Source: Candidatus Auribacterota bacterium (GTDB lineage Bacteria; Auribacterota; Tritonobacteria; UBA1439). From it: DNA of 56,202 bases. The stretch lies in contig JAPLCW010000160.1 of the NCBI GenBank assembly GCA_026392015.1, forward strand, positions 1 to 56,202. The letters are read 5' to 3'. The notes below the pieces were generated by a model that did no database searches, had not been told where the DNA came from, and worked only from the letters and a program-made list of their open reading frames with translations. Shown piece after piece: positions 36,494 to 44,721 of the stretch; the stretch's first letter is position 1; each line of letters opens with the position of its first letter. Position numbers and translations under genes: made by a program.

Positions 36494-36544
36494 TGTAAAC
36501 AAAGTATGCAATTCGGGCTCTCGAAAATGCAAACAAAGTATGCA
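36494..36544. promoter_or_regulatory. Tandem 17-bp dyad operators upstream of gene C
   Basis: TGTAAAC-AAA-GTATGCA (36494-36510) and TGCAAAC-AAA-GTATGCA (36528-36544), centres 34 bp apart, the nearer centre about 125 bp before the -24 element. A lone TGCATAC half-site follows at 36584-36590. Same motif and spacing as at genes A and B. Confidence 0.78.
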
Positions 36545-36658
36545 AATCGCCAGTTACTTGGGTTTAAACAAAATGTTTAGTCTTGCATACTTGGATTCAA
36601 ATGATTCCCTTCCTGGGCATTACAACTATTTATCATTTTTTAATAAGGAACTGTAATG

Positions 36659-36675
36659 TTGGCACGAAACTTGCA
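36659..36675 (+). promoter_or_regulatory. Sigma-54 (-24/-12) promoter of secreted-family gene C
   Basis: TTGGCACGAAACTTGCA is a near-perfect RpoN promoter: GG at 36661-36662 and GC at 36673-36674. The transcript start is expected near 36686, 56 nt before the start codon. Upstream GGGCATTACAACTATT (36615-36630) matches a block at gene B. Confidence 0.8.
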
Positions 36676-36741
36676 GGTTGAAAATAACCCGATGATGGTG
36701 ATTCTCTACATATAGCGTCATAGAAAGGATGGGATATACAG

Positions 36742-37860
36742 GTGAAAAAACTGGTCATAATAGCTCTGAGCCTAATTATGATGGCGGGCCTGTCTGATTC
36801 GGCCATCGGTGGGAATATAGATTCATCGGCTGCACCCTCGGAGGGGAGCGGGATGCACACCCTTAACCAAGTCTATAACTACCTGAACTCGGGGACGAAA
36901 GAGGAAATCCCTAGTAATTTTCAAGAGCCCTCGGAGATGCCCGGCTCCACGATGAAAACCCTGGAGGAAATTTACCAGGATATTATGTCCAAGTTTGAAC
37001 AGTGTAACGCTGTTCCTGAAAATGTTGAGTTGGGCAAAACGTTCTTCTGTACGGGGTCAGGAAAATGGGGAGTCCAGACGGGGAGAGTATGCATCGCCGG
37101 AACACCAACCCCAACTCCAACCGCAACCGTAACCGCAATGCCATGGTCATTAAACGAAACCAGTTGCAACAACCTTTCTGGGTGGCACTGGTACTCGACC
37201 AACGGCCGGAGCGCCTGCTGGAGCAAGACCCTCGCCGATTCAGTTTCTTGGAACAAAGATGTGGATAGCGCTAATCCGAGCGCTTACACCTGCGCCACCG
37301 GATATACATTACCGGAGAGGATGGCAGCAGCCGCCGCGGGTCAATGGTATAAGATCGTGAGCGATGTTAATAGTGTGGCCATTACCTCGAGCGACAACGG
37401 CCAAAGCGGTGCAGGCAAAATTTCCGCCCTCGCCATTGCCGATTGCGTGGACGGAAGCCGGGATCTCTGCTCGACTACCGGCTGCCTGGGAACCTCTTGG
37501 AGTACTATAAATAGTTCTCTTCGCACTTGGGCCGGAGCAACAGGAAAATCAGCCCTGCCGTATCTTGGAAATGATGCCGGTACAACCGAAAATAATGACT
37601 TCGAGACCGCATGCACTCAGAGCAGTTCCAATGACCTGCCTTTAGCTTGTGCCACCCCTAGCGTCTTTAATCTGAATCACAAGGCATGCGGCGATAGCGA
37701 TAGCAACTTTTCCTGGACTGCCGCCTGCGGCTACCCCAACGGCGATTCCTGGTCCACGGACGCGCGGCGAGGGGGCTACAATTCCTGCTCCGCCCAGAGT
37801 ACCGGCGGCGCGTCGTACGCGGGCGCCGACGTATCGTTTCGCGTGGTCGTGCGGCCATGA
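36742..37860 (+). CDS. Secreted modular protein C: shared N-module plus a third C-terminal domain
   Basis: 372 residues from GTG 36742, with AAAGGATGGG upstream as at gene B. Signal peptide (about 1-23), the family module (about 24-112; SGMHTLNQVYNYLNSG, FQEP, PGSTMKT, KTFFCT, WGVQTG), a TPTPTPTATVTA linker, then about 240 residues rich in Cys, Ser and Trp (WHWYSTNGRSACWSKT, then CATGYTLPERMAAAA, CVDGSRDLCSTTGC, CGYPNGDSWSTD) ending GADVSFRVVVRP. That ending resembles Lcl/DUF1566 or FGE-like folds, but the domain itself is not recognised. With ten or more cysteines it probably holds disulfides outside the cytoplasm. Role: exported binding protein by analogy with A and B; inference. Confidence 0.72.
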   Translation: MKKLVIIALSLIMMAGLSDSAIGGNIDSSAAPSEGSGMHTLNQVYNYLNSGTKEEIPSNFQEPSEMPGSTMKTLEEIYQDIMSKFEQCNAVPENVELGKTFFCTGSGKWGVQTGRVCIAGTPTPTPTATVTAMPWSLNETSCNNLSGWHWYSTNGRSACWSKTLADSVSWNKDVDSANPSAYTCATGYTLPERMAAAAAGQWYKIVSDVNSVAITSSDNGQSGAGKISALAIADCVDGSRDLCSTTGCLGTSWSTINSSLRTWAGATGKSALPYLGNDAGTTENNDFETACTQSSSNDLPLACATPSVFNLNHKACGDSDSNFSWTAACGYPNGDSWSTDARRGGYNSCSAQSTGGASYAGADVSFRVVVRP

Positions 37861-37970
37861 TTTTGCCATTCTCTCTCCTACCTACGGTGCGGAAGCCGTT
37901 CGGGAAGTCAAGGCGCCTCCTGCACGAGAACGCATAATTGGATTCTGGATTTATCGATTCTGATTTTGGG

Positions 37971-38116
37971 TAGTGGCTCGATTACATGTAAAATACAGTT
38001 ATTCTATGTTGTCGTGGCGCGATGAACTTGTCCTGAGCACTTCGGCCGCGCTCAGTATAAACTCAGTCGAAGAATCGAACCCCTGCAAATGTACGCCCTT
38101 CAGATTGAGCCACTAC
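37971..38116. repeat. GGCTCA-ended palindromic repeat, copy 3
   Basis: Ends TAGTGGCTCG and TTGAGCCACTAC form an inverted repeat; the interior has CACTTCGGCCGCGCTCAG and ATCGAACCCCTGCAA. No gene in 37861-38447. Confidence 0.65.
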
Positions 38117-38327
38117 CTGTTTGCGCCTGTTTAAAGTTTAGGTTTCTACAAAGACCGCTCTTACCCGTTGGGCTCCGCAACCTTGAATTCGCACCGAGAT
38201 TATCCGCCATTCATGGGCCTGTAGCGGAAAGGGAGGGAAATGCGTTATTTCTCGAGGGGAGGAACCGGTCGATCCAGGGAAGAGAAACTTGTCAGTGTGG
38301 TGTCACTAACGCTTCTTTACAGCAACT

Positions 38328-38404
38328 CTGTCATTCCCGCGAAAGCGGGAATCCAAAATAGAGCACATATAATGCCTGGATCCCGGCTTTCGCCGGGATG
38401 ACAA
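38328..38404. repeat. Double hairpin repeat (GTCATTCCCGC type)
   Basis: GTCATTCCCGCGAAAGCGGG and, further on, CCCGGCTTTCGCCGGG with GATGAC form two stem-loops in inverted orientation. They are related to the inside of the element at 4995-5105. Confidence 0.65.
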
Positions 38405-38447
38405 GAGTAAAGAAACTTTTGATATATCACACTAGGACACAGACATT

Positions 38448-40052
38448 CTACCTGGCTGACATCCCTGAAAAGGCGTCGTAGATTTCTTTTGGGGGGCTCG
38501 CGACAACCTTTCCCCGCCGGATGGACAGCAACAGAAGCACCCCCGCCATCAAGATATAGCCAATGCAGAGATGATATACCCCTGGATCCGGAATTCTCCA
38601 GGGAAAATAGAGACCTCCCGTCGCGGTTCCCGAATGGATAAGCCCGAATGAAGTGAATAGGGCGCAGATAAGAAAATATAGCGCCGATCGGACTGTCTTG
38701 CCGTCTATCATCAGCGCGACTGCGGCGCCCCAGAGCATCGCGGTCAATATAAAGCCGTGTCCCAACAGGTTGATTATCTTGAAGCAATGGAGCGCTTCCG
38801 CCCTGAAAACCTCGGGCAGTGCGGAGAGCATCAGCTCATTCACGTGAAGTTGTCCGGTGGTTATGATTCTCACGAGCTCCGCAATGCTCGGGAGGAGCGC
38901 AAAGCCGACCGCCGCCGCATGCCTTTTCGGACAGTCGTGGTATCCCTGGTTCATTATTTCAAGGCCGATATACAAGAGTATCGGCGTGACGGCCGCGGCG
39001 GGTATCAGATCGACAATAAATTGGACATAGCCCAGGCATCCGCCGAGACCGATGAACAGACCGGTTGCAAGAGTGTAGGCGGCGCGAGCCCCCATCTTCT
39101 TGTAGGCGGGGTGCCCGATGTAGGGGGTCGACTGACTCACCCCCCCGCATATCCCGGCGATCAGCGTCGCGACGGCCTCTGTGAGAAGGATGTCCCTCGT
39201 CTTGTATTCATCGCCGGCGAGCCGTGCGCTTTCCGTGATGTTTATCCCGCCGACTATGGTGAGCACACCGAACGGGATGGCGACGGGGAGATAATCGAGC
39301 GCTTGACCCATGCCGTGCAAGAAGCCGAGAGTGGGGATTGGGAAACCGTAGAAAAGCGTTAACCCCACGCTATGATATTCGGCACCGAGCATGTTCCAAT
39401 GGCCGAGCAGATGCCACAGAATCGTTCCGACCACCACCGCCGCGAACGCGCCGGGAATGCCTAACGGCATTCTTCTCATGGCAACGAGGGAATAGAGAAC
39501 GAGCGCGAGGGCAATCAGGCCGACCACCGGCGCGGAGAAGATATGGAGCAACGGCAGGAACGCCAGGAGCGTGATCCCGACGCCCGCCAGCGAACCGATA
39601 AGCCCGGCCGGAGGTACAGTTTTTCTTATCCAGTCGCCGATAAAAGAACAGGCGACCTTCACAATGCCCATGCAAACGGTCGTTGCCATACCGACCTGCC
39701 AGGTCGTGAGCGGATTTTTCGTCTGGAGCCATACGGGGACAAGGACAATCAGCGCCATTCCTATCGTGGACGGGGTGTCCAGGCCGAGTGGCATTGCGGT
39801 TACGTCGCCGCGGCGCGTCTTCTTTGCAAGTCGCATTGCGATCACGCTATAAATAAGATCCCCGACCAGCACACCCAGAGCCGTGCCGGGGATCATCATT
39901 GTATAGATGAAATCGCTTGGGAATCCGACGCCGGTGAGGATCGCGGTGAGGATAACGAGGTTCAACATGTTATCCAGCATGAGCGCGAAGAAGGCGTTGA
40001 GGTCGCCTTGTGTTGCCCATCGATACTTGAATTCAGCCTTTGACGCAGCCAT
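38448..40052 (-). CDS. NCS2/AzgA-like purine or uracil permease family protein
   Basis: 534 residues with about 13 hydrophobic segments. N-terminal KYRWATQGDLNAFFALMLDNMLN and the conserved MPLGLDTPSTIGMAL and VGGINITESARLAGD segments resemble NCS2-type nucleobase transporters. The helix break ICGGVSQSTPYIGHPAYKKMG corresponds to their Q-NxG-type substrate region but is diverged. A nucleobase or another anion could be transported; substrate uncertain. No good ribosome-binding site upstream of 40052. Stands alone. Confidence 0.65.
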   Translation of the reverse strand: MAASKAEFKYRWATQGDLNAFFALMLDNMLNLVILTAILTGVGFPSDFIYTMMIPGTALGVLVGDLIYSVIAMRLAKKTRRGDVTAMPLGLDTPSTIGMALIVLVPVWLQTKNPLTTWQVGMATTVCMGIVKVACSFIGDWIRKTVPPAGLIGSLAGVGITLLAFLPLLHIFSAPVVGLIALALVLYSLVAMRRMPLGIPGAFAAVVVGTILWHLLGHWNMLGAEYHSVGLTLFYGFPIPTLGFLHGMGQALDYLPVAIPFGVLTIVGGINITESARLAGDEYKTRDILLTEAVATLIAGICGGVSQSTPYIGHPAYKKMGARAAYTLATGLFIGLGGCLGYVQFIVDLIPAAAVTPILLYIGLEIMNQGYHDCPKRHAAAVGFALLPSIAELVRIITTGQLHVNELMLSALPEVFRAEALHCFKIINLLGHGFILTAMLWGAAVALMIDGKTVRSALYFLICALFTSFGLIHSGTATGGLYFPWRIPDPGVYHLCIGYILMAGVLLLLSIRRGKVVASPPKEIYDAFSGMSAR

Positions 40053-40348
40053 GGTTTGCCGGCGTATATTTCTCCCGCGTGTGGCGTCGCCAGGTCCCGA
40101 ATGTCAGATGAATTTCCTGTGGCATAGTATCAAATGAGAAGAACTGAATGGATAGAAATTCTTCCTTTCGAGTAAGGCATCAGTTACATAGGAGTATATA
40201 TACCACGGATTAACATGTGGGTGGACACGACTTGTCTCACGTTATTCAGTGTTAATCCGTGTTTATCCGTGGTTATAATAAAAATCTATATATCCGAACA
40301 AAGTCAGCAGACCCCGGCAAAACTGATGTAGTACCCTTTCGAGCCCAG

Positions 40349-40536
40349 TAGTGACTCAAATTGGATGCCTTTGATTTGTAGGGGTTCGACGAACTTGTCC
40401 TGAGCACTTCGGCTGCGCTCAGTATAAACTCGGCCGAAGGATCGAACCCGGGCGCGATAAAACTTGTCCTGAGCTTGCCGAAGGATCGCGCCCCTACAAC
40501 AGAGAATAGTTATATTTTACCATGTAATCGAGTCCC
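40349..40536. repeat. GGCTCA-ended palindromic repeat, copy 4
   Basis: Begins TAGTGACTCAAATTGG and ends CATGTAATCGAGTCCC; contains TTTGTAGGGGTTCGAC, CACTTCGGCTGCGCTCAG and CGCGCCCCTACAAC. The rest of 40053-40595 shows TTAATCCGTG-type inverted stretches and no gene. Confidence 0.65.
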
Positions 40537-40595
40537 TGCCCCAGGCCCGTTTGAGTTACATGCGCGCCGCATGCTATGCTATACTTAGATTTGTA

Positions 40596-41633
40596 ATGTT
40601 TCGTACATACTCATTCGTCAGGGACATTGATTTTGACGATCTGCTGGAGCGGTTCTTTATCTCCGCGGTTCTGGCCATCCTTGGAATCCGAATATTCCTG
40701 AGCCTCACCAACTACCCGCAGCTTGGCGGCAAAGGCCTCCACATCGCGCACATGCTCTGGGGCGGACTGTTGATGCTCGCGTCAACCGTGCTCCTTCTCA
40801 CGTTTCTGAATCGTTCGGTCAAGCGTTTTTCGGCGGTCCTGGCGGGGGTCGGTTTCGGGACATTCATCGACGAGCTCGGCAAATTTATCACCAGCGACAA
40901 CAACTACTTCTTCAGGCCTACGGTTGCGCTGATTTATATCATTTTTATCCTCCTCTTCCTCTTTTTCCGGGCTCTTCGCGAGCATCGCGCTTTTTCTCAG
41001 ACGGAGTATCTCTCGAACAGCATCGAACTCCTCAGAGAATCGACCACCCACGACCTGAATGTAGAGGACAAACACAGGCTCCTCTATTATCTCTTACACT
41101 CGGACAGGAGCAGCCACATGACTCAGATGCTCGAGAAGCTCGCGGTAGAGATCCGTGCAATCCCTGCGCGACACCCGGGCTTCTTCGCCCGCATCAGATC
41201 CTCGATGCATTCCGCCTATGCGCGCTTCGTGCTGAAACCCTGGTTCGCGAAAGGAGTCACTGTCTTTTTCGTCCTCGAAGCTTTGCTAAACCTCCTGATA
41301 CTCCTTGTGGCCATCCTGCTCCTTCGAAAAGGGCGCTTTTCCGCCCCGGCGCTCACCGAGCTGCTTGGCCTCGACATCAGCGATATTTTGAGTATCGTGT
41401 CATCAGCCGTAGCAGGCGTTCTCGCGATACTCGGCGCCTTCGCAATAAGGCGCTCCAGGCTCGCTGCCTATGAGCTTTTCAGGAAAGCCATGCTCATTTC
41501 GATCTTTTTCGTACAGGTCTTCTCATTCTATCACCACCAGATGCACGCATTCCTGGGGCTCATCGTGAACCTTTTGCTGCTCTCCGCCCTGAACTCCATG
41601 ATTGAGGATGAAAAGTCCCTGGAGAGCAGCTAG
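40596..41633 (+). CDS. Conserved polytopic membrane protein of unknown function
   Basis: 345 residues. The N-terminal half has four membrane helices with two conserved-looking motifs, GLHIAHMLWGGLLML and GVGFGTFIDELGKFITSDNN. A cytoplasmic stretch of about 110 residues follows (about 140-230), then four more helices. His, Asp, Glu and Lys within or next to helices suggest a functional site. I remember similar unnamed membrane proteins but no function. The start at ATG 40596 is chosen since the longer frame begins inside a repeat; the ribosome-binding site is poor. The stop lies beside a TAGTAGTTAGGG repeat. Confidence 0.6.
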   Translation: MFRTYSFVRDIDFDDLLERFFISAVLAILGIRIFLSLTNYPQLGGKGLHIAHMLWGGLLMLASTVLLLTFLNRSVKRFSAVLAGVGFGTFIDELGKFITSDNNYFFRPTVALIYIIFILLFLFFRALREHRAFSQTEYLSNSIELLRESTTHDLNVEDKHRLLYYLLHSDRSSHMTQMLEKLAVEIRAIPARHPGFFARIRSSMHSAYARFVLKPWFAKGVTVFFVLEALLNLLILLVAILLLRKGRFSAPALTELLGLDISDILSIVSSAVAGVLAILGAFAIRRSRLAAYELFRKAMLISIFFVQVFSFYHHQMHAFLGLIVNLLLLSALNSMIEDEKSLESS

Positions 41634-41907
41634 AAGCTAGTAGTTAGGGAAAACTGAAAAGGAACGACAGACAAGTGCCTGCACGCCGGAGTGCGTTTCT
41701 GCACGCAGGCGTGTAATTCGTGGTTAAGTCCCAATATCCCCCGTAATAATGAGGCATTACGTCCATTGCCAAAATTCTGTTGCGTCTACCAGGGCTTAGG
41801 ATCTATTATATCTTTTCCACGCCAGCGCTTTTGCCGTCTCCTTCCCCGCGCCTTGATGGCCGGGGAGATGGGGAGGCAGGGCTGGCCAGAACAGAGGGAG
41901 GTTGGAT

Positions 41908-42285
41908 GTGAGCGGAAGGTTCATGATAGTGGTAGCGCTCGTCGCTTGCGCAGCGGTGATGCTGTTGGCGGTCAACGGTTTTGCAGGAAAGAAGCCCGCG
42001 GCGAAGCCGGACTTCAATAAGATGGACACAACCGCTGACAAGAAGATTACCGAAGCTGAGTTTGACGCCTATGTGATTTCATCCCCCGAACTCGGATTGA
42101 CCAAGAGCGTCTTCACGAAGTGGGATCGCGATCAGGATGGAGTCGTGACGTATGAGGAATTCCAGGTCGTCCAGCCCATGGAGGAGAAGGCGGCGCCGGC
42201 TGGTCGCGAGGGATGTAGTATGAAGAAAGAGGCAGCGCCGAAGAAAGGCGGAACGTGCCCCGCAAGCAAGGCTGTGCAGGAGTAG
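41908..42285 (+). CDS. Small exported EF-hand protein
   Basis: 125 residues. Signal peptide (about 1-28) and two EF-hand loops: a degenerate one (MDTTADKKITEAEFDAY) and a canonical one (WDRDQDGVVTYEEF, with Asp at positions 1, 3 and 5 and Glu at 12 of the loop). The tail is Lys/Ala-rich with two Cys. It probably binds calcium outside the cytoplasm. The GTG start at 41908 has GGGAGG 6 nt upstream; an ATG at 41923 is possible. It is followed by a clear terminator. Confidence 0.7.
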   Translation: MSGRFMIVVALVACAAVMLLAVNGFAGKKPAAKPDFNKMDTTADKKITEAEFDAYVISSPELGLTKSVFTKWDRDQDGVVTYEEFQVVQPMEEKAAPAGREGCSMKKEAAPKKGGTCPASKAVQE

Positions 42286-42318
42286 GTTCGGGATATACGT
42301 CCTGGATTTGCAGCAAAG

Positions 42319-42350
42319 GAACACCCGGTCATCCCGGGTGTTCTTTTTTT
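42319..42350 (+). terminator. Rho-independent terminator after the EF-hand gene
   Basis: A perfect 10-bp stem GAACACCCGG (42319-42328) with 42334-42343, a 5-nt loop, and a run of seven T (42344-42350). Confidence 0.88.
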
Positions 42351-42674
42351 GATAGAAATTATTCCCACGAGGCAAAATGAGTTGATGAAGTGCGTCAGTG
42401 AAAGTGAGGGGAAACCAGATAAATCAGTAGTTAATAGTCAGTAGTCAGTAGTCAGTAGTCAGAAAAATTCCATAAATGCTGCAAAGAAACAACACACAAA
42501 TTATATTCGTTAAATTCGCGCCTGCACGCCTGAGTGCGTTTCCGCACGCGGGCGTATAATTCGTGTTTAAGTCAAAATATTCCCCTATTTAAGACCAAAA
42601 CCTTGAAGTTGAGGCAAAATGACTTTGACTAAAGGATTGAGCTGCGTTAGAATTGTGAGTCTTCGGGAGGCGCT

Positions 42675-43796
42675 ATGGAGCGGGAACGAGATATCTACGT
42701 TATCTGCGGAATGGGGCGTGATGTCACCGGGCTCGTTTCGCTTGTCACATCCATAATCTCCGATACAAAGAGCAACATCATAGACATGGAGGAGAGCGTC
42801 TTCCATGGCCTATTTTCCATTTTTCTCACCATCGACCTCACAGAGTCCAAAATCAGCGGCACCCAGTTCATCGCCAAGATGCAGGCTGTCGCACACCAGT
42901 CCGGCCTGCAGATTATTGCCGAAAAACAATCGTTCAGCCCGCGGACGAAGGCAAAGCGCATGATGCGCCTGCTCCTCATCGGGGCAGACCACCCCGGTAT
43001 CGTTTCCCACGCCACCTTTGTCCTCGCCAATAACGGCGTTAACATCGATTGGGCCCGGATGATATCACGGGGGGATGTTTTTGCTATAGAGATGGACATG
43101 GACCGGGCCACATCACCATACTCCGTATCAGAGATAAAGGATAGCGTCTCCGCGGAAATGGAGAAGCTCGGGATACGCTGCTTCTTCCAGGTCGAGGACC
43201 TATACTGCAAACACCCTCGCATCGTCGTCTTCTCAATCAGCCGCAACCTGATTGAGGAGCATCTCCGGGAGGAACTCCTGGCGGAAGCGGGGAGAACAGC
43301 GGCGGGGCGCCGGGGCACAGTTGCAAACCTTCACGGACTCGGCCTGGATGCGGTGAAAGCGATCACCGCGGGATTGCGATTGAACTCCGAAACGGAGGAT
43401 CTCCTCCACTCACTCAAGATAATGGGGTATGTGGTGGTGCTCATCCCCAAGGGATACAACCCATTCCTCGATCCGCTTCGCGCCCACGCCTGTATCGACC
43501 ACCTCCGCTGCGACAGCCTCCTCGTGGAAAAGGGGAAGCTTACCGGCAAGGTCAAGCAGAGCGATAAAGTAACGCAGAAAAGGAGCGCCCTCATCGCGGA
43601 GGTCGCGCGCGCGGAACAGGTTTCCGGAGACAATATCATCATCATCGGCGACAGCGCCCCGGCCGATATCGTGTTGCGCGATTGCGGTATCAGCATCCTT
43701 CTGGACAAGAAGACTATTTTCTCCCTCGTATCAAAAGGGGTGCTCACGCAGAAACAGATTCCGGCGCTCCTCTCCGCCTTCGGCCCTCTCTCCTAG
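42675..43796 (+). CDS. ACT-ACT-SerB-like protein with a degenerate phosphatase site
   Basis: 373 residues. Two N-terminal ACT domains (about 6-85, starting IYVICGMGRDVTGLVSLVTS, and 96-175, starting MRLLLIGADHPGIVSHATFV) precede a HAD region arranged like phosphoserine phosphatase SerB. The catalytic DxDxT is replaced: HPRIVVFSISRNLIEEH has Ser at both Asp positions. The SerB motif II Ser (usually ISGGF) reads LIPKGYNPF, and motif III GDGAND reads GDSAPAD. A phosphatase activity is therefore unlikely; it may be an amino-acid-sensing regulator. The start has GGGAGG 4 nt upstream. Single gene. Confidence 0.78.
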   Translation: MERERDIYVICGMGRDVTGLVSLVTSIISDTKSNIIDMEESVFHGLFSIFLTIDLTESKISGTQFIAKMQAVAHQSGLQIIAEKQSFSPRTKAKRMMRLLLIGADHPGIVSHATFVLANNGVNIDWARMISRGDVFAIEMDMDRATSPYSVSEIKDSVSAEMEKLGIRCFFQVEDLYCKHPRIVVFSISRNLIEEHLREELLAEAGRTAAGRRGTVANLHGLGLDAVKAITAGLRLNSETEDLLHSLKIMGYVVVLIPKGYNPFLDPLRAHACIDHLRCDSLLVEKGKLTGKVKQSDKVTQKRSALIAEVARAEQVSGDNIIIIGDSAPADIVLRDCGISILLDKKTIFSLVSKGVLTQKQIPALLSAFGPLS

Positions 43797-44721
43797 GGCA
43801 GCCTCCGGCCTCAAGAAAATCCCAAATCCCAAACCCCAAACAATCATCACATTCAGAGCAGAGGATTTTAAATTTCCCGGCAAGTTGCGGAGAAGTCACT
43901 AGTCTGGATTATTCATCTCCTTGTTGATCGGGGTTCGATTTATCGAACCCGGTTTTAAAACGGGCTTGATGAAACTTGCCCTGTCGAAGACCCTGAGCGA
44001 AGTCGAAGTGACCTTGCCGAAGGATCAAGCCCCTACACTTCAATGGTTAATCATATAGTGAGATCAGTCAGATCCCGAGTTGATGAATAAGTCAGGTTAG
44101 AATTCCCTTGGAATCTATAATTATCCCCAAAATCGCTCCTAACTTGGATTTATTCACGAGGCGCCCGTATTAAAAGGGGCATAGCCACTGAGGAGGTTGA
44201 ATATACTGAATGTTCGGACGCAGATTTGCGCAGATGAACGCAGATTACAACAGTAGCTAGTGACTAGTAGGTAGGGATTAGGGAAAGTGGAACTGAAAGG
44301 CGGTAGCTGGATATTAGTAGCCGGGTGCTAAGGATAATGTCCCGGAAATAGAGCATTCTCCTTACTACCTAACTACCAACCCCTAACTACTGTTGTAATC
44401 TGTGTTCATCTGCGTCCTGAATAGCGATTACGATATCAATGAGATAGTTGTTCTAACCGTTCAGTGACCTCCGCGTCTTCAGTGGCTAAAAGCATGTAGT
44501 CTGTTGTGCTATTGGGCAGGTATGTCAGTTTTGAGTTGGTGAATAGATCCGGCTAGTGTGGTGTTTCCGAATAGCCTTCTACTATGCCGTCATTGCGAGC
44601 GAAGCAACGATGCAATCAATATTTATTGGAGATAAATAGATTGCTTCGTCGCTTCGCTCCTCGCAATAACACGACTTTTTAAAGCTGTTTACGGGACACG
44701 AGATAAGAATCCACTCCCGCC
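43797..44721. other. Gap of nearly 1 kb filled with repeats
   Basis: Contains a diverged GGCTCA-type repeat (43926-44037), the inverted copy 2 of the long composite repeat (44163-44562) and a GTCATTGCGAGCG hairpin element (44582-44672) like that at 33240-33330. No gene is seen. Confidence 0.65.
44163..44562. repeat. Long composite repeat, copy 2 (inverted)
   Basis: The part 44163-44487 is the reverse complement of 23943-24254. The part up to 44562 (CTTCAGTGGCTAAAAGC, TGTTGTGCTATTGGGCAGG, GAGTTGGTGAATAGATC) is the reverse complement of 55951-56090. Confidence 0.75.

Larger units (their letters stand above)
41678..42580. repeat. Direct repeat pair flanking the EF-hand gene
   Basis: CCTGCACGCC-GAGTGCGTTT-CGCACGC-GGCGT-TAATTCGTG occurs at 41678-41725 and 42521-42567, one copy on each side of the EF-hand gene, in the same orientation. 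Each copy can fold on itself. A (TAGTCAG)n run lies at 42433-42461. Confidence 0.6.
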
